Origin: JAPOXR01 sp963664715 | Lineage (GTDB): Bacteria > Pseudomonadota > Alphaproteobacteria > Rhodobacterales > Rhodobacteraceae | Assembly: GCA_963664715.2 (NCBI GenBank) | Contig: CAXXUY010000011.1 | Location: 558,001 to 622,000 of the forward strand | Direction of reading: 5' to 3' | Length of the DNA: 64,000 nucleotides | Part shown: positions 17,025 to 25,157 of the stretch, one piece after another | Layout of the letters: every line of letters begins with the position of its first letter | Position numbering within the stretch: the first letter of the stretch is position 1 | Program-made: the position numbers and the translations under genes | Notes under the pieces: model-generated | Seen by the model: the letters and a program-made list of their open reading frames with translations, nothing else | Databases searched by the model: none | What the model was told of the DNA's origin: nothing

Positions 17025-17037
17025 AATCAAATGGTTA
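17025..17037 (+). promoter_or_regulatory. IHF-binding consensus in the putative origin
   Basis: AATCAAATGGTTA matches WATCAANNNNTTR at every specified position. IHF bends DNA in several bacterial origins, including those of alphaproteobacteria. Confidence 0.5.
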
Positions 17038-17105
17038 CCTGAAATCTTCGCTGTTGAATTTCTGGTTGCATATGCTTGAACAAGTCGATTTTCTGGTTTT
17101 TCCAC

Positions 17106-17114
17106 TTTTCCACA
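17106..17114 (+). promoter_or_regulatory. DnaA-box-like sequence
   Basis: TTTTCCACA differs from the consensus TTATCCACA at one position. It lies immediately beside the AT-rich tract that would be the unwinding element. Confidence 0.5.
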
Positions 17115-17176
17115 GTATCAACAACAACAACACTACATATATCTACATAAATGTTCTTGATTGATGGAAATCACTG

Positions 17177-17629
17177 ATGTCGTCTTTTCTTGGAAATGCC
17201 TATCCCTGGCTTAAGGCCTTCCACCTGATCTCCGTAATCGCATGGATGGCTGCCTTGCTGTATTTGCCGCGTTTGTACTATTACCACCAGCGTGAAACAG
17301 CAGCCGGCAGGAATATCCATGAGTTGTTTACGACCATGGAAGCACGGTTGCTGCGGATCATCGGGACGCCGGCTATGTTGGCGACATGGGTGTTCGGGAT
17401 CCTCTTGGTGTCTGTCCCGGGCTTGATTGCCTGGGGTGATGTCTGGCCTTGGGTGAAGTTTGGCGGGGTATTGGCCATGACATGGTTTCACTTCTGGCTG
17501 GCCGGCAGACGCCGAGAGCTCGAGAGAGAAGAGTGTCTGGTAACACCGAAGGCCTTCAAGCTTCTCAACGAAGTTCCGTCGGTACTGATCATCCTCATCG
17601 TTATAATGGTTGTGACCAAACCTTTCTGA
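17177..17629 (+). CDS. hemJ: HemJ-type protoporphyrinogen IX oxidase
   Basis: A 150-residue protein with four membrane helices. The conserved His of HemJ lies in WLKAFHLISVIAWMAALLYLPRL (first helix; split here), followed by YYYHQRETAAG and a C-terminal LLNEVPSVLIILIVIMVV. HemJ oxidises protoporphyrinogen to protoporphyrin in haem synthesis in organisms lacking HemG and HemY. It lies just outside the putative origin and upstream of rho, as in many alphaproteobacteria; hemE, often found here too, is absent from this gap. Confidence 0.9.
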   Translation: MSSFLGNAYPWLKAFHLISVIAWMAALLYLPRLYYYHQRETAAGRNIHELFTTMEARLLRIIGTPAMLATWVFGILLVSVPGLIAWGDVWPWVKFGGVLAMTWFHFWLAGRRRELEREECLVTPKAFKLLNEVPSVLIILIVIMVVTKPF

Positions 17630-17821
17630 TGGTAGGAACCCGCAGATTCGGGTGGATTGTGAAGGGGAACCGCCGCCCGTCACTCCTTGACAGCGAGTTG
17701 CCGGTTGACAGCACTATGATTGTCAAGCCAAATTGCAGGCGCCCGTCGTCCGACAGGCCGCATTTCATGTCATAAGTTCAATAAAATTCAGCCAAGTGCG
17801 GAAGCAAGAAAAGGTGCCGCC

Positions 17822-19093
17822 ATGACAACGAAGAGAATTTCCCTAGCGGAACTCAAGGCGAAGAGTCCTACCGAGTTGTTGGGAATGGCCGAGAACCTTG
17901 AAATCCAGAATGCAAGCAGCATGCGCAAGGGCGAGATGATGTTTGCCATCCTCAAGGAAAGGGCGGAGCTCGGCTGGGAGATCTATGGCGATGGGGTGCT
18001 GAAGGTTGCCCAGGACCATTTCGGGTTTCTCAGGTCGACGGAGGCGAACTACCTGCCCGGGCCGGACGACATCTATGTCAGCAAGGACATGATCAGGAAA
18101 TATGGTTTGAAGACGGGTGCGACCGTCGGGGGCTTGATCCGGGCGCCGCATGACCGGGAGAACTATTTTGGCCTGGTCGAGATTTCGGAAATCAATTTTT
18201 CAGAACCGGAAACCGCCCGGCAGAGAGTGCATTTTGACAATCTGACGCCACTCTATCCAGACGAAAGACTCCGTATGGAGGTCCAGGATTCAGGCAGCAA
18301 GGACCTTTCGACGAGGGTGATCGATCTTGTGGCGCCGTTGGGAAAGGGGCAGCGCGCGTTGATTGTTGCGCCCCCGAGAACCGGCAAGACGGTCCTGCTG
18401 CAGAACATTGCCCACGCGATCGAAGCCAACCATCCGGAGTGTTTCCTAATCGTATTGCTGATCGATGAACGTCCGGAGGAAGTCACGGATATGCAGCGAA
18501 GCGTCAAGGGAGAGGTCATTTCCTCAACATTCGACGAACCGGCCGAAAGGCATGTCGCTGTATCTGAAATGGTGATGGAAAAGGCGAAGCGCCTCGTCGA
18601 GAACAAGCGGGATGTTGTCATTCTGCTGGATTCGATCACCAGGCTTGGCCGTGCATTCAACGCGTACGTTCCTTCATCGGGGAAGGTGTTGAGTGGTGGG
18701 GTGGATGCGAATGCGCTCCAGCGGCCGAAGAGATTTTTCGGGGCTGCCCGAAATATTGAAGAGGGTGGCTCGTTGACGATCATTGCAACGGCCCTGATTG
18801 ACACGGGCAGCCGAATGGACGAGGTGATTTTCGAGGAATTCAAGGGCACGGGAAACTCGGAAATTGTGCTGGACCGTAAGGTTTCAGACAAGCGGGTATT
18901 CCCGTCAATGGATATCCTGAAGTCCGGAACACGCAAGGAAGAGCTGTTGGTCCAGAAACTGGATCTTCAGAAGATGTTTGTGCTTCGCCGTGTGCTCAAT
19001 CCGATGGGAACGACAGAAGCAATGGAGTTCCTGCTTCCAAAGCTGAGAGTTTCAAAATCAAACAACGAGTTCTTTCAATCCATGAACAATTGA
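17822..19093 (+). CDS. rho: Transcription termination factor Rho
   Basis: Hexameric RNA helicase ending transcription at unstructured RNA. 423 residues; N-terminal RNA-binding domain (SLAELKAKSPTELLGMAENL, GVLKVAQDHFGFLRS), Walker A APPRTGKTVLLQNIAHAIE, Walker B-type VVILLDSITRLGRAFNAY and Q-loop SGKVLSGGVDANALQ. The start at 17822 (MTTKRISLAEL) fits homologues; the 192-bp leader upstream of it may allow the autoregulation known for rho genes. Confidence 0.97.
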   Translation: MTTKRISLAELKAKSPTELLGMAENLEIQNASSMRKGEMMFAILKERAELGWEIYGDGVLKVAQDHFGFLRSTEANYLPGPDDIYVSKDMIRKYGLKTGATVGGLIRAPHDRENYFGLVEISEINFSEPETARQRVHFDNLTPLYPDERLRMEVQDSGSKDLSTRVIDLVAPLGKGQRALIVAPPRTGKTVLLQNIAHAIEANHPECFLIVLLIDERPEEVTDMQRSVKGEVISSTFDEPAERHVAVSEMVMEKAKRLVENKRDVVILLDSITRLGRAFNAYVPSSGKVLSGGVDANALQRPKRFFGAARNIEEGGSLTIIATALIDTGSRMDEVIFEEFKGTGNSEIVLDRKVSDKRVFPSMDILKSGTRKEELLVQKLDLQKMFVLRRVLNPMGTTEAMEFLLPKLRVSKSNNEFFQSMNN

Positions 19094-19162
19094 GGGGTCT
19101 GGCAGGATGGTAAGCGGCGTAGCCGCTGGAACGGTATCCGCGGATTTCCGGAGAATTGGTCA

Positions 19163-20458
19163 ATGGACACGATCTTCGCTCTTTCAACCGTGCGCGGCAG
19201 GGCAGGAATCTCTGTGGTGCGGATATCGGGCGACAGATCCTGTGTCGCACTGGAGCGCCTTGGCGTGGCTGATCTGCCGAAGCCGCGCCTCGCCCTGCTG
19301 AGAAACCTCGTTTCGCCAGATCATGGAATACTCGACCAGGCAATCGTGATCCGATTTCCGGAGGGGTCCAGCTATACCGGGGAGGAAGTTGTCGAGTTGC
19401 ACCTGCACGGAGGTATTGCAACTTCCGATGCCGTCCTGAAGGAACTGTCTGCAATTTCGGGATTTCGCCAGGCGGAACCCGGAGAATTCACCTTGCGCGC
19501 ATTGCAGAACGGCCAGATCAGCTTGAGCAGGATCGAGGGATTGGTGGATCTGGTAAATGCCGAAACGGAGGCCCAACGCCGGCAGGCGCGCCGCCTCCTG
19601 GACGGCGAACTGGAGAAAAAGGCAGAAAGCTGGAGAAGCTCCTTCCTGAGATGCGCCTCGCTCCTGGAAGCAGTCATGGAGTTCGCAGACGAGGAGATTC
19701 CCGAGGATTCCGCCTCCAGCGCCTTGCAGCTGATGGTCGGACTACGGGAGGAATTGTCCGGAGAACATGCAGGCATCTCGGTCGGTGAACGGATCAGGGA
19801 CGGCTTCGAAGTTGCCATTGTCGGGGCGCCGAATGTCGGTAAGTCGACACTTCTCAACAAATTGGCAGGCCGGGAGGCCGCACTCACCTCCGAATACGCG
19901 GGCACGACCAGGGACGTGGTTGAAGTCAGGATGGACCTTCACGGACTTCCGGTAACGTTTCTGGATACTGCCGGGATCAGGGATCCCGAGGATCCGGTTG
20001 AAAAAATGGGTGTGGAGCGAGCGCTCTGGCGCTCCGGAGAAGCCGATCTGCGGATCTACCTGGTTGAGAGTGGCGACGAAAGACATTCGGGTCCGGACCG
20101 GCAGCCAGGAGACCTGCTGCTTCAGGCAAAGGCAGATCTTCATCCCGGATGCCGCGCGTTTGGCGTGTCTGGGAAAACAGGTGAAGGCGTGCGGGAAATG
20201 CTCGAGTTGACCGGACGAGAACTTGCTGGAAGAGCGGCTGCGGCCAGCGCTGCCTCAAGGGAGCGCCACAGGGCCTCACTTGCTGCCGCGATCGAGGCCC
20301 TGGACGAGGCGATATCTGAGCTTGAGGGGCCCGGAAGACACGAGATCGCAGCGGAAGAGGTCAAACAGGCAGTCGGACACCTTGAATCTCTCCTTGGAGA
20401 AGTTGATATTGAACATGTTCTGGATGATCTTTTTTCTGGCCTGTGCATTGGAAAATGA
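19163..20458 (+). CDS. mnmE: tRNA modification GTPase MnmE
   Basis: With MnmG, installs the cmnm5 group on wobble uridine 34. 431 residues: N-terminal folate-binding domain (MDTIFALSTVRGRAGISVVRI, one residue shortened at will; EPGEFTLRALQNGQISLSRIEGL in two blocks), G domain with GAPNVGKSTLLNKLAGREAA, GTTRDVVEV and DTAGIRD, and the essential C-terminal CIGK. It overlaps the beginning of mnmG, its partner. Confidence 0.96.
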   Translation: MDTIFALSTVRGRAGISVVRISGDRSCVALERLGVADLPKPRLALLRNLVSPDHGILDQAIVIRFPEGSSYTGEEVVELHLHGGIATSDAVLKELSAISGFRQAEPGEFTLRALQNGQISLSRIEGLVDLVNAETEAQRRQARRLLDGELEKKAESWRSSFLRCASLLEAVMEFADEEIPEDSASSALQLMVGLREELSGEHAGISVGERIRDGFEVAIVGAPNVGKSTLLNKLAGREAALTSEYAGTTRDVVEVRMDLHGLPVTFLDTAGIRDPEDPVEKMGVERALWRSGEADLRIYLVESGDERHSGPDRQPGDLLLQAKADLHPGCRAFGVSGKTGEGVREMLELTGRELAGRAAAASAASRERHRASLAAAIEALDEAISELEGPGRHEIAAEEVKQAVGHLESLLGEVDIEHVLDDLFSGLCIGK

Positions 20459-20460
20459 CG

Positions 20461-22338
20461 ATGTTTCACGTGAAACAAGCTGAATTCGATGTCATTGTCG
20501 TTGGCGGAGGCCATGCAGGGGCTGAAGCGGCGGCAACTGCAGCGAGGTCAGGAGGGCTCGTCGCCCTGGTAACCCTGCGCCTCGACGGTATCGGTGTCAT
20601 GTCCTGCAACCCTGCAATTGGCGGAGTCGGCAAGGGGCATCTTGTCAGGGAAATTGATGCCCTAGACGGGATCATGGGAAGGGTCGCAGACCGAGCCGGC
20701 ATTCAATTCCGTCTTTTGAATCGCAGCAAGGGACCTGCGGTTCAGGGGCCGAGAGCGCAAATGGACAGGAGTCTCTACAGGGTTGCTGTCCAGGAGGAAT
20801 TGGCCTCCGTTGAACGGATCTCGGTTATCGAGGGTGAAGTCGCGGATTTGGTTCTGGACCGGGACCGGATCGCCGGGGTCCGGCTGGCCGATGGCTCGGA
20901 AATTCGATCAAGGACGGTAGTGCTGACAACGGGAACATTCCTGAGAGGAGTCATACGGCTCGGCGAGGAGGCGCGACCGGCTGGACGCTTTGGTGATCAA
21001 GCCTCGGTGAAACTTGCAAAGCGCCTGGAATCGCTCGAGCTTCCGCTTGGCCGCCTGAAGACAGGCACGCCACCGAGACTCGACAGGCGATCGATCGACT
21101 GGGACAGCCTGGAGTCTCAGCCCGGTGACGAAGCGCCCGTGATGCTGTCCTTCCTTTCCAGCAAACCGGTGGTCAGGCAGGTTGACTGTGCAATTGCGCA
21201 TACAAACCCCGCAGTGCATGACATTATCGAGAAAAACCTGGGAAGATCGGCGATCTATGGCGGACATTTTGACAGCACAGGGCCGCGTTATTGTCCTTCG
21301 ATTGAAGACAAGGTCGTTCGGTTTGCCGAGAAATCATCCCACCAGGTATTCCTTGAGCCGGAAGGACTGGACGATGATACAGTCTATCCGAACGGCATTT
21401 CAACTTCCCTGCCAGCAGAAATCCAGGAACAGTTTCTCCACAGGATTGCCGGCCTGGAAAGGGCTGTAATCCTGCAGCCGGGCTATGCAGTCGAGTATGA
21501 CTTTGTCGACCCGAAGGCACTCAGGCCAACACTTGAATTGCCAGCGCTGCGGGGCCTGTTCCTTGCCGGTCAAATCAATGGAACAACCGGATACGAGGAA
21601 GCGGCTGCACAGGGGCTTGTTGCCGGCGTCAACGCGGCGCGCCAGGCGCTCGACCGGGATGAAGTCAGGTTCCGGCGGTCCGATTCCTACATCGGAGTGT
21701 TGGTTGATGATCTGACTTCAAGAGGGGTCAGCGAACCATACCGGATGTTTACCTCCAGAGCAGAATACCGGTTGTCACTGAGAGCGGACAACGCTGACCA
21801 GAGATTGACGCTAATGGCCTGTGACCTCGGGATTGTTTCGGACGAGAGGAAGGCGCAGTTTGACAGGAAGATGAAGAAACTGGCGCTCGCCAAGTCCATG
21901 ATCGGGGAGTTTTCATTGACGCCGCCCGAGGCGGCCAGGCATGGAATGAAGATGGCCGCGAACGGTGTTCGCCGGAACGGTCTGGACCTGCTCGCCATTC
22001 CCGGCATTACGGTCAACAGGCTGTCGCAGGTCTGGCCGGTTCTGGGTGATATCGACACCGCAACGGCCAGGCAGGTCGAACGCGATGCGGTTTATGGCAA
22101 ATACCTCGAACAACAGAAACGAAGCGCCGACGCACTCAGGCGAGACGAAGCCCGCAGAATTCCTGCCGAAATCGATTATTGTTCGATTTCCGGGCTTTCT
22201 GCAGAATTATCCGGCAAGCTCCATTCCGCGAAACCGGAGACGCTTGGACAGGCCCGCAGGATCGAAGGAATGACACCAGCTGCGCTGGCTTTGATTCTTG
22301 CCAAGATCAGGGTTTCCGAGCGACGGCAGGCAAAGTGA
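20461..22338 (+). CDS. mnmG: tRNA uridine-5-carboxymethylaminomethyl synthase MnmG
   Basis: FAD-dependent partner of MnmE. 625 residues; N-terminal FAD fold FDVIVVGGGHAGAEAAATAAR, then GVMSCNPAIGGVGKGHLVREI with a conserved Cys, QFRLLNRSKGPAVQGPRAQ, the second conserved region KTGTPPRLDRRSIDW, and C-terminal YRMFTSRAEYRLSLRADNAD. The start was set at the ATG that opens parS site 1, as in relatives whose proteins begin MFHVK; an ATG at 20455 in the same frame is equally readable. Confidence 0.95.
   Translation: MFHVKQAEFDVIVVGGGHAGAEAAATAARSGGLVALVTLRLDGIGVMSCNPAIGGVGKGHLVREIDALDGIMGRVADRAGIQFRLLNRSKGPAVQGPRAQMDRSLYRVAVQEELASVERISVIEGEVADLVLDRDRIAGVRLADGSEIRSRTVVLTTGTFLRGVIRLGEEARPAGRFGDQASVKLAKRLESLELPLGRLKTGTPPRLDRRSIDWDSLESQPGDEAPVMLSFLSSKPVVRQVDCAIAHTNPAVHDIIEKNLGRSAIYGGHFDSTGPRYCPSIEDKVVRFAEKSSHQVFLEPEGLDDDTVYPNGISTSLPAEIQEQFLHRIAGLERAVILQPGYAVEYDFVDPKALRPTLELPALRGLFLAGQINGTTGYEEAAAQGLVAGVNAARQALDRDEVRFRRSDSYIGVLVDDLTSRGVSEPYRMFTSRAEYRLSLRADNADQRLTLMACDLGIVSDERKAQFDRKMKKLALAKSMIGEFSLTPPEAARHGMKMAANGVRRNGLDLLAIPGITVNRLSQVWPVLGDIDTATARQVERDAVYGKYLEQQKRSADALRRDEARRIPAEIDYCSISGLSAELSGKLHSAKPETLGQARRIEGMTPAALALILAKIRVSERRQAK
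20462..20477. promoter_or_regulatory. parS centromere site 1
   Basis: TGTTTCACGTGAAACA is a perfect 16-bp match to the bacterial parS consensus bound by ParB. It lies one base inside the mnmG start codon, so it encodes the residues following Met (FHVKQ). parB is 3.3 kb away. Confidence 0.95.
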
Positions 22339-22970
22339 CCACAGAGGAATTTGGGCCAGAGCAGTTCCGAAGATCGGAAGATGTTTCACGTGAAACAATG
22401 GCCAATCTGAAATTGTTTGTCCGGCTCCTGGTGAAATGGAATCGAACTGCAAGGCTGGTCGCACCGTCGACACTCGGACAAATCTGGCTTCGCCATATCC
22501 ACGATTCGGCCCAGCTGCTTGACCACGTTCCCGAAAACGCAGGGAAGCTCGCTGACATTGGAACCGGCGGTGGATTCCCCGGGTTGGTACTGGCGATCAT
22601 CGGAGCAGAGAGGCTTCCGAAGACAAGGTTCATCCTGGTGGACAGCAACGCCAGGAAGTGCGATTTCCTGCGAGAGGTCTGTCGGCAGACCGGAGTTCAT
22701 GCAACGGTGCTGCAGAAAAGGAATGAAGAATTGGATCCGTTGGAGGTCGATGTCGTGACCGCGCGCGCCGTTGCCCGGCTGGAAAAACTCCTCGGCATGG
22801 CGGAGCGACACCTTACAGACGGGGGAATCTGCATGTTTCTAAAGGGACATGGTTTCGGCGACGAAATCAGGGCAGCGGCGAGAAACTGGCGTTTCCAGTT
22901 CGACGCATTGCCCAGCCGAACAGACGATGGCAGCAGAATTCTGCTTGTCCGGGATGTGACTCATGTCTGA
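22335..22970 (+). CDS. rsmG: 16S rRNA (guanine527-N7)-methyltransferase RsmG
   Basis: Methylates G527 of 16S rRNA. 211 residues from a GTG at 22335 that overlaps the mnmG stop. AdoMet loop LADIGTGGGFPGLVLAII, then FILVDSNARKCDFLREVCRQ and VDVVTARAVARLEKLLGMAE. The second parS site encodes residues near 16-21 (DVSRET), a known habit of alphaproteobacterial rsmG genes. It overlaps parA by 8 bp. Confidence 0.93.
   Translation: MTTEEFGPEQFRRSEDVSRETMANLKLFVRLLVKWNRTARLVAPSTLGQIWLRHIHDSAQLLDHVPENAGKLADIGTGGGFPGLVLAIIGAERLPKTRFILVDSNARKCDFLREVCRQTGVHATVLQKRNEELDPLEVDVVTARAVARLEKLLGMAERHLTDGGICMFLKGHGFGDEIRAAARNWRFQFDALPSRTDDGSRILLVRDVTHV
22382..22397. promoter_or_regulatory. parS centromere site 2
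   Basis: Second perfect TGTTTCACGTGAAACA, 1,920 bp from the first and 0.6 kb from parA. It lies inside the first codons of rsmG. Confidence 0.95.
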
Positions 22971-23775
22971 ATTCGGGAATGGACAGGCCAATGCCTGCAG
23001 AGTCATTGCCGTCGCGAACCAGAAGGGTGGGGTGGGAAAGACAACGACGGTCATGAATCTCGGGGCGGCATTGGCAGAGTCCGGTTTCAAGGTGCTCGTC
23101 GTTGACCTGGACCCGCAGGGAAATGTGTCAACAGGCCTCGGAATCGGAGAGAGAAACAGGGCCAGGTCAATCAAACAGTTGATGGAAGGTGCAGGGCCTG
23201 CCGTAGATTTCGCAATTGGCACGGAAGTTGATGGCCTCCATGTGCTGCCATCCAGCCCGGAACTCAACTCGATCGACATAAACCTGGCCGCCAATCCTCG
23301 CAGAGCCCTGATTTTGAAAGATGTAATGGACAGGCAGGAACTGGCAAGTGCAGGGTTCACTCACGTGTTCATCGACTGCCCGCCTTCGCTCAACCTGCTG
23401 ACCGTCAACGCGATCGTGGCGGCGGATTCGGTGCTGGTGCCCCTGCAGGCGGAGTTCTTCGCCCTTGAAGGGCTGTCGCAACTGGTGGTGTCGATCAGAG
23501 AAATCCGCGCGAGCGCACATCCCGAACTCTACATTGAAGGCATACTCCTGACCATGCTCGACCGACGGAACAACCTGTGCAGGCAGGTAGAAAGGGATGC
23601 CAGGCGAAATCTCGGCGAACTGGTGATGCAAACGACAATCCCGCGGAATGTCCGGTTGAGCGAGGCGCCATCTCACGGCATGCCGGCGATCTCCTATGAC
23701 CGGAAATCGGCCGGTAGCGAGGCATATTTGAAAGCGGCAGCGGAATTCCTGAGACGGGAAGGCCGGAAAACGTGA
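22963..23775 (+). CDS. parA: Chromosome-partitioning ATPase ParA
   Basis: Segregates the origin region by forming DNA-bound ATP dimers that ParB-parS complexes follow. 270 residues; deviant Walker A NQKGGVGKTTTVMNLGAALA with the signature Lys, Walker A' region VVDLDPQGNVSTGLG, HVFIDCPPSLNLLTVNAI, and the C-terminal DNA-binding Arg-rich PRNVRLSEAPSHGMPAISYD. It is tightly linked to rsmG and parB. Confidence 0.97.
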   Translation: MSEFGNGQANACRVIAVANQKGGVGKTTTVMNLGAALAESGFKVLVVDLDPQGNVSTGLGIGERNRARSIKQLMEGAGPAVDFAIGTEVDGLHVLPSSPELNSIDINLAANPRRALILKDVMDRQELASAGFTHVFIDCPPSLNLLTVNAIVAADSVLVPLQAEFFALEGLSQLVVSIREIRASAHPELYIEGILLTMLDRRNNLCRQVERDARRNLGELVMQTTIPRNVRLSEAPSHGMPAISYDRKSAGSEAYLKAAAEFLRREGRKT

Positions 23776-23788
23776 CAAGGGACATCAA

Positions 23789-24703
23789 ATGACCAACCAG
23801 TCGGAAAGAAGAAATCTCGGGCGCGGGCTGTCGACTCTCCTTGGAGACCTGTCACTGGGACCCGAAGAAAAACCAGGTGTTGATTCGACCGTACGCAAGA
23901 CCGGCGAGCTGGTCCCGATTGAGAGTCTGAAACCGAACCCGGCCCAGCCAAGGCGGGATTTTGACCAACAGCAGTTGGCCGAGCTGACGGCATCCATCAA
24001 GGCCGGAGGAATTATCCAGCCGCTGGTCGTGAGACCTGAACCCGGCAGTGAAGGTAGCTACTTCATTGTTGCCGGAGAACGCAGGTGGCGGGCGGCACAG
24101 CGGGCGCAGCTGCACGAAGTTCCGGTAGTTGTTCGAGACTATACGGATAGCGAGAGCTTGCAGGTCGCCTTGATCGAGAACATCCAGAGGTCGGATTTGA
24201 ACCCCATGGAAGAAGCGCTGGCATTCAGGCAATTGATGGATCGGTTTGGTCGAACCCAGGAAGAACTTTCGGCTTCCCTCGGAAAGTCGAGGAGCGCGAT
24301 CGCGAATTCCCTCAGGCTGCTGACGCTGCCGGACGATGTGCAGCAGCTTGTGCGAGACGGGTCGCTGTCGGCGGGGCACGCCCGGGCCCTGGTCGGCGCG
24401 GAGAATGCGCTGGCATTGGCCAGGCAGGTCATCAACTTGAACCTGTCGGTTCGTCAAACCGAGGAACTGGTGAAGAAGTCCTCGGCGACCGCGGACCAGG
24501 CCTATCGGCGCAGGGGCAAGGACGCCAACACGAGGGTGCTTGAAGCATCGCTTTCTTCTGCTCTGAATGCCAAGGTGTCACTCGACCTGGCAGGTTCGGG
24601 AGAAAAGGGAAAAATTGTTGTTAGATTCAAAGACTTGAATCATCTGGACCAGCTTTGCAAGCTGTTCAACAAGGCCGGAGCGGATCTGTATAAGGATATC
24701 TGA
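23789..24703 (+). CDS. parB: Chromosome-partitioning protein ParB
   Basis: parS-binding CTP-dependent clamp. 304 residues: N-terminal LGRGLSTLLGDLS box that stimulates ParA, CTP-binding motifs VRPEPGSEGSYFIVAGERRW and LIENIQRSDLNPMEEALAF (box II), central helix-turn-helix (LGKSRSAIANSLRLL) and C-terminal dimer domain. It ends convergently with the sulfite-assimilation genes. Confidence 0.97.
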   Translation: MTNQSERRNLGRGLSTLLGDLSLGPEEKPGVDSTVRKTGELVPIESLKPNPAQPRRDFDQQQLAELTASIKAGGIIQPLVVRPEPGSEGSYFIVAGERRWRAAQRAQLHEVPVVVRDYTDSESLQVALIENIQRSDLNPMEEALAFRQLMDRFGRTQEELSASLGKSRSAIANSLRLLTLPDDVQQLVRDGSLSAGHARALVGAENALALARQVINLNLSVRQTEELVKKSSATADQAYRRRGKDANTRVLEASLSSALNAKVSLDLAGSGEKGKIVVRFKDLNHLDQLCKLFNKAGADLYKDI

Positions 24704-24720
24704 CTGCCCCGGATTGTGAC

Positions 24721-25146
24721 TCAGACGCTCTTGAGAATGTGCTGCTGATAGGAGAGTTCTTTCCAGGCGGACCTGGCCTTCCATTGTGACTCCGGTTGGC
24801 GAGCAGCCATCAACTCGTCGATGGCAACTTCGTCGAATCCACTTCGGCGCGCCAGCGGGTACTGATCGGCAATCAAATGGCCGCAGGCGCCAAGTCGGCC
24901 ATTGAAGCCGAGTTGCCGCAATCGAACTGCAAGACTGAATCCCCTGCCATCGTCGAATTTCGGAAAACGGATGCGTATTGCTGAAATCCGAGACAAATGG
25001 CCCAGCAAGTCGAGAGGATCGGCGTCGACCTCCAATTGCAGCAGTACTGGAGCCTCACCCCCAGAGAGCAGTTGTTCAATCGTTGCGAATTCGCGCTTTG
25101 ACAGATCGTCGGAATGAAATCCGTCATCGCGCACGAGCAGGTTCAT
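24721..25146 (-). CDS. DUF934 sulfur-assimilation protein
   Basis: A 141-residue protein of the DUF934 family. Blocks: LEVDADPLDLLGHLSRISAIRIRFPKF (in two parts), GRGFSLAVRLRQLGFNGRLGACGHLIADQYPLARRSGFDEV (in parts). It is almost always encoded beside cysI/cysH; its biochemical role is unsettled. The start at 25146 has GGGAGG upstream. The frame is open to 25230 but that region overlaps cysI. cysH, the usual next gene, is missing: the operon ends against parB. Confidence 0.85.
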   Translation of the reverse strand: MNLLVRDDGFHSDDLSKREFATIEQLLSGGEAPVLLQLEVDADPLDLLGHLSRISAIRIRFPKFDDGRGFSLAVRLRQLGFNGRLGACGHLIADQYPLARRSGFDEVAIDELMAARQPESQWKARSAWKELSYQQHILKSV

Positions 25147-25157
25147 CCGGACCTCCC

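Larger units (their letters stand above)
16852..17176. other. Probable chromosomal replication origin (oriC)
   Basis: 325-bp divergent gap between maf and hemJ, where alphaproteobacteria of several orders keep oriC. It holds a DnaA-box-like TTTTCCACA at 17106-17114 (one mismatch to TTATCCACA) with a second weaker TTTCCAC-like run just before it, a full IHF consensus match at 17025-17037, and an AT-rich tract at 17115-17163 with a CAA triplet run and CTACATATATCTACAT. Lateral support comes from parS sites and parAB within 6 kb. No CtrA-type TTAA-N7-TTAA site was seen. Only one good DnaA box is visible, so the call rests mostly on gene order. Confidence 0.65.

Noticed and set aside
20443..20460. 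Longer mnmG start inside mnmE
   Set aside because: The extra residues (MHWKMT) are not expected from homologues, which begin at MFHVK on the parS site.
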